The notes under the pieces were generated by a model. That model was not told the origin of the DNA, did no database searches, and saw nothing but the letters and a program-made list of their open reading frames with translations. A program made the translations under genes and the position numbers. A DNA stretch of 64,000 nt, taken from DATBJG01 sp963790545 (GTDB lineage Bacteria > Acidobacteriota > Vicinamibacteria > Vicinamibacterales > JAMQPK01). Where the stretch lies: positions 44,915 to 108,914 of the forward strand of contig CAWBPA010000015.1 in assembly GCA_963790545.1 (NCBI GenBank), in the 5' to 3' direction. Each line of letters opens with the position of its first letter. Position 1 is the first letter of the stretch. This document shows positions 8,839 through 18,535 of this stretch, piece after piece.

Positions 8839-11800
8839 ATGAAGGCCCTTCTGATACTTGTGTCGTTAGTTGGCGTGCCGGCGACGGCTTCCGCCCAGGC
8901 GGCAATTGCTGGTTCTGTGAGGGACTCGTTCGATGCCCCCATCCCGGGGGTTGTCGTGGAAGCCAGCAGCCCCGCGCTCATCGAGAAAACTCGGACGGCC
9001 ATCACGAATGGGAGCGGGCGCTACCGCATCGAGGATCTGAGACCGGGAACCTACACGGTGAGCTTCACGCTCAACGGCTGGCGGCCCTACCGCCAGCAAA
9101 ACGTCGAGCTGACCGGGTCGCTGACCGCAACAGTCAACGCGGAGCTCACCATCGGCGGGCTGACGGAGATCGTGACCGTCACTGGAGCGTCGCCGCTTGT
9201 CGACGTCCATAGCGCGAAGCGCGAGGTGTCGCTGACCGGCGATATCGTCAAGTCGATTCCAACGGCTCGCAGTTACAACGCGTTGCTCGTGCTCATACCG
9301 GGCGTTGTGACCAGCTCCAACGATACGGTCACCGGTACTGCGGCCACCTCATTCCCGATTCACGGCGGCCGTCAGAGCGAGGGCCGGCTCACGCTCGATG
9401 GATTGAATGTGGGAAGTCCGGGGGTGGGGAATTCGGCGACCAATTATGTGGTGGACACTGGTCACGCGCAGGAGGTGACGTTCGTGACGGGCGGTGCACT
9501 GGGTGAAGTTGAAACGTCGGGACTCGTGATGAACATCGTGCCAAGGTCGGGGGGCAACACGATGCACGGGTCATTTTTCGCCAGCGGCACCGGCAAAAAC
9601 CTGCAATCCGAACAACCTGACACAGGCTTTGAAGGATCAAGGCGTGACCGCGGCAACGCCGCTCACGGGTGTCTACGACTTCTCGGGCACGTTCGGCGGC
9701 CCGATTCGGAAGGATCGCGCGTGGTACTTCGTCAACGCGCACACCGGGGGCAGCACCAAGGACAGCCCAAACGTCTACTACAACCTGAACGCCGCCGATC
9801 CCTCCCAGTGGCTCTATTCGCCGGACTACGGCCGGATCCAGTACTCCGACCGAACCTTCGAGAATGCCAGCGGACGCGTGACATGGCAGGTAACTCCACG
9901 CAACAAGGTGAGCGGTTTCTGGGACGCACAGGTCATCTGCAGGACTTGTAGCGGCTCCACCCCCGGTGGGCCCGAGCCCGCGCGGGTGTCGCCCGAAGCC
10001 GTAGGCGTCCTCGGCCGCCCGCTCCATCTGACGCAAGTGACATGGTCTTCGCCAGCCACGAACCAGTTACTCCTCGAGGCGGGCTATGGCGGCACGTTTT
10101 TTGGCATTGGCAACTTCGAGCGCGAACCGAATCCCACGCGTGATCTGATTCGCGTTGCCGAACAGTGCGCGAGCGGCTGCGCGGTGAATGGCAACATCCC
10201 GGGGTTGGTGTATCGATCGCAGGACTTCAGCGAGGCCTACACTGGGTCGTATCTGTGGAAGGGGTCCGTGTCGTATGTCACAGGCGGGCACAGCCTGAAG
10301 GTCGGGTATCAGCACACGTTGATGACCGACGATCGGACGTTCATGACGAACAACCAGAACCTGACGTATCGCTTCAACAACGGCCTGCCCAATCAGCTGA
10401 CCCAATCGATTTCGCCGTGGGTGAACAATGCGCGGGTCGCCTGGGATGCTCTCTACGTCCAGGAGCAGTGGACGCTCCACCGCTTGACGCTGCAGGCTGC
10501 GTTGCGGTTCGATCGGGCGCGGAGCTGGTTTCCCGCGCAGCAGGAAGGGCCGTCGAGATTCCTGCCAACTCCCATCATCATCCCGGAGACCAGTGGCGTC
10601 GACAACTACCGGGACTTGACGCCGAGGATGGGTGTGTCATACGACGTGTTCGGAACCGGCACGACGGCGCTCAAGATGAGCCTTGGCAAGTACCTGGAGG
10701 GTGCCGGCGTGATCGGCAACTACGCGAACACCAATCCCACGCTGCGGATGCCGCAGACGACACAGACATTTGGGACGGCGGGAGTCACGCGAGCCTGGAC
10801 GGACGCGAACCAGAACTTCGTGCCCGATTGTGATCTGCGGAACCCGGCGGCGCAGGATCTCAGCGGCATTGGCGGCGATCTCTGCGGCGTGATGTCGAAC
10901 ACGCGGTTCGGCACGAACGTCCTGACCAACAACTTCGATCCAGCGATCCTCAACGGGTGGGGTGTCCGTCCTTCGGACTGGAGCCTCACGGCTTCGATTC
11001 AGCAGCAGATTGGATCGCGGTCGTCGATGGATGTGACGTACGCCCGGCGCTCGTATCACGGCTTTTTCGTTGCAGACAACCTGTCGCTTCAGCCCTCCGA
11101 TCTGACGCCGTTCAGCATCGTGGCCCCCTTGGATCCTCGGTTGCCCGGAGGCGGTGGCTACGTCGTGTCGGATCTGTACGACGTCGTCCCCGAGAAGTCG
11201 GGACAAGTCAACAATCTCGTGGCAGACTCGCACAAGTATGGAACGTGGTACCAATACTTCAATGGCGTCGACGTGTCCCTCAACGCACGGGTCGGCAAAG
11301 ACTTCGCCCTCGTGGGAGGCATCAGTACAGGTCAGACAGTCGCCGACAGCTGCGAGGTGAGAGCCCAGTTGCCGGAGCTTGCCACCACGACGACCGGGAC
11401 GAGCGCGTTCGGCGCGGGCCTGGCCGCTTCGACCGTTGCGCCCCTGAGCCCGTACTGTCACGTCGCATTCGGCATCCTCACGCAGTTCAGGGGGCTCTCT
11501 TCGTACACGGTTCCGAAGATCGACGTCCACGTGGCAGCGACGTTTCAGAGCAAGCCCGGAGCGATGCTGGCGGCCAACTACGCAGCACCGAACTCGGCGG
11601 TTGCACCGTCGCTCGGGAGGAATCTCTCAGGTAACGCGGCCAACGCGACAGTGAACCTCGTGGCGCCCGGTACGATGTACGGCGATCGCGTCAATCAGCT
11701 GGACGTGCGAGTGGCCAAGACGCTGAGGTACGGCCGATCACGAACCCTGATCGCGCTGGATCTCTACAACGCGCTGAACTCCAGTGCAGTGCTGACCTAC

Positions 11801-11893
11801 AACAACACGTTCGTCCCGGGCGGGTCGTGGTTGCAGCCGTTGACGATCCTGACCCCACGGTTCCTGAAGGTCACCGCCGAGATCGACTTCTAG
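8839..11893 (+). CDS. Second Oar-type TonB-dependent receptor (one frameshift near 9610)
   Basis: About 1017 residues after correction. The first frame gives a signal peptide (MKALLILVSLVGVPATASAQ), the carboxypeptidase-regulatory-like domain (AAIAGSVRDSFDAPIPGVVV) and the plug, up to GSFFASGTGKNLQS. The second frame resumes at LTQALKDQGVTAATPLTG and runs through the barrel to the terminal VTAEIDF. One extra base near 9610 accounts for the break, and both halves are otherwise well conserved, so an assembly indel is more likely than decay. The stop is 8 bases before the sensor kinase at 11902, suggesting one operon of receptor, kinase and two response regulators. Confidence 0.85.
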
Positions 11894-11901
11894 ACGGTTA
11901 T

Positions 11902-13747
11902 ATGGGGACATCACTCAGACATCTCAGGCTCGGGTGTTGCCTGATCGCCGTGACGGTTGGGGTCCTCGGTTCGATCGAGGCCGCATGGGCTGCAGCCGAC
12001 ACGAAACAGGTGCTCGTCCTGTACTCGACCAGTCGAGATTCCCCGATGTCCACTGCGGGTGACCGTGAGTTGCCTCTAATACTCGACCAGGGTCTCGAAC
12101 ACGATCTGGTCTATTTTTCGGAATACATCGACCAGGGGAGGTTCCCCGACGCAGCGTATCAACAGGCCTTCAGTGATTTCCTGCGCGTGAAGTACAAGGG
12201 GCAGCGGATCGACCTCGTCATTCCGATCCAGGCCGCCGCAGTCCAGTTCGTCAACCAGCGTCGGAACGAGTTGTTCCCCGACACGCCGGTCGTGTTCCTC
12301 GCCCTGTCGTCTCCAACTTCCCGCCTCGCGAACTCGACTGGAGTGATCGCCGACCTGGACCTGGCCAGCACGCTTGCGCTGGCTGTCGAGCTGCAGCCCG
12401 ACATCCGGAACGTCTTCGTCGTCAGCGGTGCTGGTGTCCCCGACAAGGAGTACGAGAGGCTGACGCGGATGCAGTTGCAATCGTTCGAACGTCGATTCGC
12501 CATCACCTACCTGTCGGGTCTGGCGACGAAAGATCTCGAGGTGCGGCTGGCGACACTGCCCGAACATTCCATCGTCTACTATCTGGCAGTCTACCAGGAC
12601 GGTCAGGGCGAAGCCTTCGCTCCGATGCAGTACTCGGAACGAGTCGCGGCCGTTGCCCGTGCGCCGACCTACACCTGGTCTGATGCTCTGATGGGTCACG
12701 GGATCGTTGGGGGCAGCCTCCTCGACCGGCAGACCATGATGCAGGCGATCGGCAAACTCGCCCTACGGGTGCTTCACGGAGAGCCGGCCGACAACATCCC
12801 TACGGCGTCACCCAGTCTGAATGTCAGTCAGGTCGACTGGCGCCAGCTGCGGCGCTGGGGCATCAGCGAAGCCCGCGTTCCTTCTGGAGCGCTCATCCAG
12901 ATTCCAAGAGTCCTCGACGTGGGATCGGTACAAAGCCTACATTCTCGCGCGGCCGCTGTTCTACTGGCGCAGACGGGACTCATCGCAGGCCTGCTCGTTC
13001 AGCGAAGGAGACGGCGACAGGCCGAGGAGCAAGTGCGGGGAGGCCAGGTAGAGCTGCGCGCAAGTTACAACCGGATCCGCGACCTCGCGTCGCGGCTGCT
13101 GAATGCGCAGGATACGGAGCGATCGCGGATCGCGCGCGAGCTCCACGACGACATCAGCCAGCAGGTGGCGCTCCTGGCCATCGATCTCGAGCTGTTGAGC
13201 GGCGCGGTTCAGCCCGACAGCGAAGCGCTCGCTGAAGAGATATTGAACCGCACGCAAACAAATCGCCAAGAGCGTGCACGATCTCTCGCACCGGCTGCAT
13301 CCCGCCAAATTGCGACTGATAGGTTTGGTCTCTGCGCTCCACGCACTCCAACGGGAGTTGTCCCGTCCCGAGACGGCCATCACGTTCACCCACGACAACG
13401 TGCCGTCGACGGTGCCACCCGATCTGACGGTGTGCCTGTTCCGAGTCGTACAAGAAGCGCTGCAGAACGCTCTCAAGTACAGCAAGGCGCACGAAGTCTC
13501 GGTGCAGTTGCGTGGCGTGCCAGACGGACTCGCCCTGACCATCGTCGACGATGGGGTCGGGTTCGACGTTAATGAGGCATCGGGCAAAGGCCTTGGCCTC
13601 ATCAGCATGGAAGAACGCGTCGAGGCGACCGGCGGTGCACTCCAGATTCGATCCACGCCGGGCGCGGGAACCCGGCTGGAGGTGACGGTGCCCCTCCACC
13701 CGGCGCAGGGCGCCGAAACCGTTCTGACGACGGGATTTACGAGCTGA
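11902..13747 (+). CDS. Sensor histidine kinase with periplasmic ABC substrate-binding-like domain (one frameshift near 13268)
   Basis: About 614 residues after correction. Order: signal/TM segment (1-30); a domain of the ABC_sub_bind type at ~35-330 (KQVLVLYSTSRDSPM, DLVIPIQAAAVQFV, GVIADLDLASTLALAVEL); a TM helix (VLLAQTGLIAGLLVQRRRRR); a HisKA_3 dimerization helix with the phospho-accepting His in SRIARELHDDISQQVALL; and a HATPase domain (VQEALQNALKYSKA, VDDGVGFDV, GLGLISMEERV). The frame shifts in an AAA run within GCAAACAAATCGCC; removing one A restores TIAKSVHDLSHRLHPAK. It is NarX/LiaS-like in its catalytic half. The partner is the NarL-type regulator 118 bases downstream. The periplasmic domain should bind a small ligand. 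Confidence 0.85.
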
Positions 13748-13865
13748 CGGGGCTGTGCCGATTCTGCATAGCCGGCGAAGAGTCCGGCCGCTATTCTGAA
13801 AGGCGTGGATATTCGGCGCGAAGACCCACGCACCGATCTCGGCTACCGGACAGAAGGAACGTCGT

Positions 13866-14495
13866 ATGGCGAAGCCACGAGTTCTGCTGGCAGACGATCA
13901 CACGCTCGTTCTTGGGGCGTTCGAGAAGCTGCTCGCGTCGGAATGCGAGATCGTCGGACAGGTCTCCGATGGACGGGCTCTGGTTTCTGCGGCCGAGCAG
14001 CTGAAGCCCGATCTCATCGTTCTGGATATTGCAATGCCGCTGTTGAACGGTCTCGAAGCAGGGCGTCAGATCAAACAAAAGCTGCGCAACGTCAAGTTGG
14101 TGTTTCTCACGATGAACGAGGATGCCGACCTGGCGGCTGAGGCGTTCCGATCCGGAGCGTCCGCGTACCTGCTCAAGCGCTCCGCGGCTTCCGAGCTTTC
14201 GATCGCGATACACGAAGTCATGCAGGGACGGTCGTACGTGACCCCGCTGGTCACTGAAGGGCTGGTTGGATCGTTGCTCAACGCTGACGAGCGTGGTCCT
14301 GGCCAGGAACTGACGCCGCGGCAGCGTGAGGTGCTGCAATTGCTCGCCGAGGGCCGCTCGATGAAGGAGGTTGCCAGCGTCCTGAACCTCACGCCCCGCA
14401 CCGTCGCTTTTCACAAGTACCGGATGATGGAGCAGCTCAACATCAAGTCGACTGCAGAACTCGTTCAGTATGCCGTCAAGAACCACATCGTCTGA
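13866..14495 (+). CDS. NarL/FixJ-family response regulator
   Basis: 209 residues: receiver domain 5-120 with acidic pair D10/D11, phospho-acceptor Asp54 (LIVLDIAMP), switch Thr in LVFLTMN and Lys in YLLKRSA; then a LuxR-type HTH at ~145-205 (LTPRQREVLQLLAEGRSMKE, NLTPRTVAFHKYRMMEQLNI). An AAGGA ribosome-binding site precedes the ATG. It is the likely output of the HisKA_3 kinase just upstream, and its own stop overlaps the start of a second receiver protein by 26 bases. Confidence 0.92.
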   Translation: MAKPRVLLADDHTLVLGAFEKLLASECEIVGQVSDGRALVSAAEQLKPDLIVLDIAMPLLNGLEAGRQIKQKLRNVKLVFLTMNEDADLAAEAFRSGASAYLLKRSAASELSIAIHEVMQGRSYVTPLVTEGLVGSLLNADERGPGQELTPRQREVLQLLAEGRSMKEVASVLNLTPRTVAFHKYRMMEQLNIKSTAELVQYAVKNHIV

Positions 14496-14880
14496 ACCGC
14501 TGCGCGTGCTCCTGGTCGACGACAACGAGGCGATCCTCACTCGTGCGGCGGCCGTGCTGACGCCCGGCTGCCAAGTCGTGGGAACCGTGAACAACGGACC
14601 GGCGGCGCTCGAAGCGGCTGGGACGTTGCAGCCCGAGGTCATCGTGCTCGATATTTCCATGTCGGGGATGACGGGCTTCGAAGTTGCTGCGAGTCTCCGC
14701 AAGTCTGGTTCGACGGCCGCTCTCGTGTTCCTCACCGTCCACGACGACGAAGAGTTCGTCGAGGCTGCAAAAGCGGTGGGTGTCATTGGCTACGTCGTGA
14801 AGCCACGACTCGCCTCCGACTTGATGCGTGCGGTGCAGGAAGTGCGAGCGGGACGGTCGTTCGTCTCGATGAATCGGTGA
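14470..14880 (+). CDS. Stand-alone receiver-domain protein
   Basis: 136 residues that are only a CheY-like receiver: D17/D18 acidic pair (LLVDDNE), Asp61 (VIVLDISMSGMTG), Thr in LVFLTVHDD and Lys in YVVKPRL. There is no output domain and the gene ends in a normal stop. The 26-base overlap with the NarL-type gene implies coupled translation. A receiver without output next to a kinase and full regulator may act as a phosphate sink or as a second protein-protein target of the same kinase. It is followed immediately by a perfect inverted repeat. Confidence 0.85.
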   Translation: MPSRTTSSEPLRVLLVDDNEAILTRAAAVLTPGCQVVGTVNNGPAALEAAGTLQPEVIVLDISMSGMTGFEVAASLRKSGSTAALVFLTVHDDEEFVEAAKAVGVIGYVVKPRLASDLMRAVQEVRAGRSFVSMNR

Positions 14881-14956
14881 CGGCGGGTCTAAAGACCCGC
14901 CTCTACACAGTGAATTGACCCGTCCTTGTGGTAGAGGCGGGTCTTTAGACCCGCCG
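14881..14956. terminator. Perfect 26-bp inverted pair of TAG-hairpins between convergent genes
   Basis: Bases 14881-14906 and 14931-14956 are exact reverse complements, and each arm is itself a palindrome (GGCGGGTCT-AA-AGACCCGCC). The element fills the gap between convergent genes ending at 14880 and 14975. It can fold as one long stem or as two hairpins on either strand, so it could serve as a bidirectional terminator. There is no long T-tract, so intrinsic termination is not proven. Confidence 0.7.
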
Positions 14957-14974
14957 ACAAGCCGTCAATCACGC

Positions 14975-16018
14975 TCAGTAGCTCCAGCCAATAGACACGA
15001 CAATACCGACGTCGTTCGTTTCGGCGGCGGGATTGGGCGGGCGGTTGTCGTAGGTGTTGTACAGATTCAGCGAAACGAAGAGATCCTTCCAGAATTCTCG
15101 CCTGGAGTCGACGTCGAGCTGAATGCGATGCCGGCCCGGATTCGAGAGACTCGGGTAGTACTGCACGCTGACGTCTACGTTCGTCTTCGGCCGATCGTAG
15201 GTGAAATACGAGGAACGATAGACTAAAAGGGCTTCGACGTTCTGCGTGGGCTCGACGTCGACGCCACGTTCGTCGTTGAAGACGACCCCGGCGCCGACCG
15301 CCAACTGCGCGCGATTGCTATTGACGAGACGCGGACCGACGGCGCCGCCAATCTGCGATCGAAGCGTCAGCCCGAGGCTCTCGTTGCTTTCGAACCGACT
15401 CATGGCGGTGAAGAACCAGCGAGCCCACGGATATCGTAGATAAGACGCCTCAACCGACCCTCGATCGTCGCGACCCGGCCCGTCGTCTGTCTTGGTTGCC
15501 GTGAGAGATGCGGTGAGTCGTCCTTGGAATCCGGGCCTGCGGTACACCGTGTCGGAATTCAGGTTGAGTTGCGCGATACCGCTCGACTGCGTATAGCTGA
15601 ACCCCGCATCGATGGAGCCGTCGAGCTTCCGCCAGAAGCTCGTGCCAATCGGGATGATCAGTGTCACCTCCGACATCGGCTGTGTCTCAGTCGAGTCGGG
15701 GCCAACGACCGCGATCGATCGGTCGGCAGCCAGCCCGAGACTGCCCAGGAAGCGGCGGCCGTCGGCCAGGGAAACCTCGACGCGTCGCGCCGCAACGACA
15801 CTGAGGAGCTTGTCCCATTCCAGGTACAGCGTGCCCGCATCGTCGGTGTCGAATTCCAGTCGCCCCCGCTCGAGTCGTTTGACCTCGCCAGTGATCCGGT
15901 CGCCGTTGGCCAGCGTCACGACGTCCGTCCTGCCCTGGGCGCGTGCGGGTGTCCCGAAACACACGAGAAGGATGACCGCCAGTCCCACCCGGGTGGCGGA
16001 TGCAAACCTGATGGTCAT
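14975..16018 (-). CDS. DUF481-type outer-membrane protein
   Basis: 347 residues from the ATG at 16018; a longer in-frame start at 16225 would run into the upstream gene. A signal peptide ends TPARAQ. Residues ~30-105 form an LSm-like motif (VVTLANGDRITGEVKRLERG, SLADGRRFLGSL). The rest is a predicted beta-barrel with alternating strands and a terminal VSIGWSY, as in DUF481/YdiY-type proteins. It is the last gene of a minus-strand series, 8 bases after the glutaminase stop. Function is unknown beyond outer-membrane location. Confidence 0.8.
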   Translation of the reverse strand: MTIRFASATRVGLAVILLVCFGTPARAQGRTDVVTLANGDRITGEVKRLERGRLEFDTDDAGTLYLEWDKLLSVVAARRVEVSLADGRRFLGSLGLAADRSIAVVGPDSTETQPMSEVTLIIPIGTSFWRKLDGSIDAGFSYTQSSGIAQLNLNSDTVYRRPGFQGRLTASLTATKTDDGPGRDDRGSVEASYLRYPWARWFFTAMSRFESNESLGLTLRSQIGGAVGPRLVNSNRAQLAVGAGVVFNDERGVDVEPTQNVEALLVYRSSYFTYDRPKTNVDVSVQYYPSLSNPGRHRIQLDVDSRREFWKDLFVSLNLYNTYDNRPPNPAAETNDVGIVVSIGWSY

Positions 16019-16026
16019 CCCACCGC

Positions 16027-17070
16027 TCAGCCCTTTGGCCGTGCGGCGTACGGGTTGCCACCGAGTGCGTTTGAAACGTCGGCGATCGCGCGCTGCGCGC
16101 GTATGCTGTTGCCTGCATCGTCGAGCGGCGGCGACACGACGGCAATACCGAACTTGCCAGGTGACACCGCAATGATCCCACCACCCACGCCGCTTTTGGC
16201 CGGCAATCCCGTCAGATAGAGCCACTTGCCTGAATCGTCATACAAACCAGCGGTGGCCATGACGGCCAGCACGCCAGGGACCTTCGCCGCGTCCATCACC
16301 TGCTTGCTGGTCACCGGATTCCTGCCGCCAGCCGCAAGCGTAGCCGCCATCACAGCGAGGTCCCGCGCATTGACTCCGATTGAACACTGACGCGTGTACA
16401 AATCGACCGCCTGCTGCCAGTTGGTCTTGATGTAGCCGTACGCGAGCATGAGCGCCCCGATGGCCTGATTGCGCTGGTTCGTGTCCGACTCGGACTTGTA
16501 GACATCCTTGAGCACGCTCAACTGACGCCCAGCGGCATCGTTGTGGAAGCCAATGATCTTCTTCCAGACCTCGTCAGAGGTCTTGCCTGTCACCATACTG
16601 GTCGCCGAGATCGCGCCAGGATTCACCAGTGCGTTCATTTCGGGCGCACCGGTCCCGACCACAGACCTGACTCCCTCGATCGCAATAATCGAGTTGAACC
16701 GCGCGCCCGTGGCGTCAACGCCGATCCGTTTCTCGATGGAACCCAGCCCCTGTTCCTGGATGACCTGAGCCATCGTGAAGACTTTTGAGATGGACTGGAT
16801 CGAGACTTCGGTCTTCACATCACCCGCTGTATAGACCTTGCCGTCAACCCCGACGACCGCAATCCCAAACAGGTTCGGATCGACTTTCGCCAGGGCCGGA
16901 ATGTAGTCGGCGTTCTTACCCTCCTTGAGCGTTCTGAACTTTGCGAAGGCGGCGTCCACGGCGGGCTGGACTCCGGCAGGTGCCTGCGCATCGAGCGCCG
17001 GCAGAGCCAGGGTCATTAGCGCCGCAACGCCGAGGACCCACCCGCCAATATTCCGATGACCTCGATTCAT
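16027..17070 (-). CDS. glsA: Glutaminase A, predicted exported
   Basis: 347 residues. It hydrolyses glutamine to glutamate and ammonia. The beta-lactamase-like serine hydrolase fold shows the catalytic Ser-x-x-Lys motif (EVSIQSISKVF), FNSIIAIE, NALVNPGAI, the SESDTNQRNQAIGALM segment and the C-terminal GLPAKSGVGGGI typical of the family. Unlike the cytoplasmic E. coli enzymes, this protein begins with a signal peptide (GGWVLGVAALMTLALPALDA), so a periplasmic or secreted enzyme is predicted. The start ATG at 17070 is 2 bases after the porin stop, with GGAGG as ribosome-binding site, so the two genes are coupled. Confidence 0.92.
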   Translation of the reverse strand: MNRGHRNIGGWVLGVAALMTLALPALDAQAPAGVQPAVDAAFAKFRTLKEGKNADYIPALAKVDPNLFGIAVVGVDGKVYTAGDVKTEVSIQSISKVFTMAQVIQEQGLGSIEKRIGVDATGARFNSIIAIEGVRSVVGTGAPEMNALVNPGAISATSMVTGKTSDEVWKKIIGFHNDAAGRQLSVLKDVYKSESDTNQRNQAIGALMLAYGYIKTNWQQAVDLYTRQCSIGVNARDLAVMAATLAAGGRNPVTSKQVMDAAKVPGVLAVMATAGLYDDSGKWLYLTGLPAKSGVGGGIIAVSPGKFGIAVVSPPLDDAGNSIRAQRAIADVSNALGGNPYAARPKG

Positions 17071-17072
17071 TG

Positions 17073-18344
17073 CTAACCTCCAAGCTTGTACGAAAAGTTG
17101 TATTTGAATGAGAACTGCACCTTGAAGCCGTCGCTCTCGAAACCGTCCGAATTGTTCTCCCGGCGTCCCCACTGAAGCTCCACGCCGGCCATCACGTTCG
17201 GGACCGGGGTGTAGAGCAGGTTGCCGAGGGCGTACTGTCCGACGCTGAAGGCATCAGGAGCCTGGGCATCGGTGTTGTCGTTGTCCTGCCGTGAGTACCC
17301 GATCGCGGTGCTGAACCTTGTGCTCCAGGTGTGATCCAGGAACACGCTGTACGCGACGATCGGTACGGCTTCGCCGAGGAGCGGCGTCACCCGATCGGAG
17401 AAGTTGTTCACGATGCCGATGTCCACCGGTGAGTCGTTCATTTCGTTCTGTATGCCTTCGCCGACCGTGAACTGCATCCGCAGGACATCGCTCCCGCTGA
17501 ACTTGAGGATCGAGCTGACGTTCCACCCCCAGCCGGTGGCGTCTCCGGAAAGATCGAACGCGTCGTCGAGGTTGTCGTCCCAGTTGATACGCCGCAGCAT
17601 CCCGGCGGTGCGGACGTGGCCCCAACCCCCCGTGTACTTGTACGCGGCTGCAAAGTCGGGCAGCGGGAAGCGCGCAGTGATGCCATCGAGCTCGATACGG
17701 TCGGAATAGACCCCCTGGTCGCCGCTCGCGCCCGGGCGCAGAAGGGCGAACATCAAGTTGTTCTTGTCGTCGCTGACCGCGGTGTAGCGGAGCTGCACAT
17801 TGCGGTACCACGGAAGACCCGTGGGCCCCCAGTATTCCAGCGAGTTCGGGAACACGTCAGGGTCGGTAAAAGGGCTCCAGTACTGACCGGCCCCCAGCGC
17901 GCCTAGCTCTCCCCATGCATGGCGCAGGCGGAACGTGGTCTGTCCCTCGTCCACGCCGGTGCCAAACAGCTCGAACTCGAAGATGGTGGTGAAGTCCCCG
18001 AGATCGGTCGGCGTCGACGACCTGAAGCCCAGGCGGCTCTGCCGCACACCCGCGAACGTGCTGTGGTCTTCACCGAACTCGTTCTCAAACTTCGGCAGCC
18101 TGGTTACCCGCAAGGTGTCGAACCAATTGGGGTGGATTTGCGTGAAGTCGTGGCCGATGTCGAGCATCGCGAACCCGTAGATTTCGAAGGTTGACTTGGC
18201 AGGCGGCTGCGCCTGCGCGCTGGTGGTCCCCCCGGTATCGGCTGGGGCCTCTTGCGCGCGCGCGCTCGACATTGCACCGAGCACGAGCATCGTTGTCAAA
18301 AGCCAGGCGGAACCGATGTGCCGGCTCGTCGGTAGTCGTCGCAT
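17073..18344 (-). CDS. Porin-type outer-membrane protein (DcaP-like)
   Basis: 423 residues from the ATG at 18344 (ribosome-binding site GAGGAG). A signal peptide ends SSARAQ, a Gln/Ala/Pro-rich linker follows, then STFEIYGFAMLDIGHDF and many amphipathic strands ending VQFSFKYNFSYK, as in DcaP-family trimeric porins for small acids. QSRLGFRSSTPTDLGDFTTI and FRLRHAWGELGALGAGQYWS are typical inner-barrel strands. It is followed directly by glutaminase, so it may admit the substrate of that enzyme or release its product. The substrate is inference. Confidence 0.8.
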   Translation of the reverse strand: MRRLPTSRHIGSAWLLTTMLVLGAMSSARAQEAPADTGGTTSAQAQPPAKSTFEIYGFAMLDIGHDFTQIHPNWFDTLRVTRLPKFENEFGEDHSTFAGVRQSRLGFRSSTPTDLGDFTTIFEFELFGTGVDEGQTTFRLRHAWGELGALGAGQYWSPFTDPDVFPNSLEYWGPTGLPWYRNVQLRYTAVSDDKNNLMFALLRPGASGDQGVYSDRIELDGITARFPLPDFAAAYKYTGGWGHVRTAGMLRRINWDDNLDDAFDLSGDATGWGWNVSSILKFSGSDVLRMQFTVGEGIQNEMNDSPVDIGIVNNFSDRVTPLLGEAVPIVAYSVFLDHTWSTRFSTAIGYSRQDNDNTDAQAPDAFSVGQYALGNLLYTPVPNVMAGVELQWGRRENNSDGFESDGFKVQFSFKYNFSYKLGG

Positions 18345-18360
18345 AGTCGTGTCTCCTCTA

Positions 18361-18535
18361 TTAGTTGTCGCGGGGCCCCACCCCCGCGACCTGTACCTCG
18401 CGGCTCTGCCGCTCGGCATTGTTCCGGACAACCATCTCCTAGTCAGTCATCCTTGTGGGGCCCACCCCGGCGTCTGTACTTCGCGGCTCTGCCTCTCGGC
18501 GTTGTTCGGACAACCATCTGCTGGTTAGTCATCCG
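18361..18535 (+). repeat. Tandem pair of an ~85-base element (family B)
   Basis: Two head-to-tail copies (about 18361-18450 and 18451-18535) share GGGGCCCACCCC, CTGTAC-TCGCGGCTCTGCC, CGGACAACCATCT and TAGTCATCC-like ends. The first begins with a hairpin (GTCGCGGGG / CCCCGCGAC). A close copy of its first 57 bases is at 54346-54403. Both loci lie within about 20 bases of the start of a minus-strand gene for an exported protein. Confidence 0.75.

Noticed and set aside
13255..13280. Programmed ribosomal frameshifting in the sensor kinase
   Set aside because: The slip would have to occur in many unrelated genes of the window; there is no X-XXY-YYZ slippery site with a downstream structure, and indels in homopolymers explain it better.
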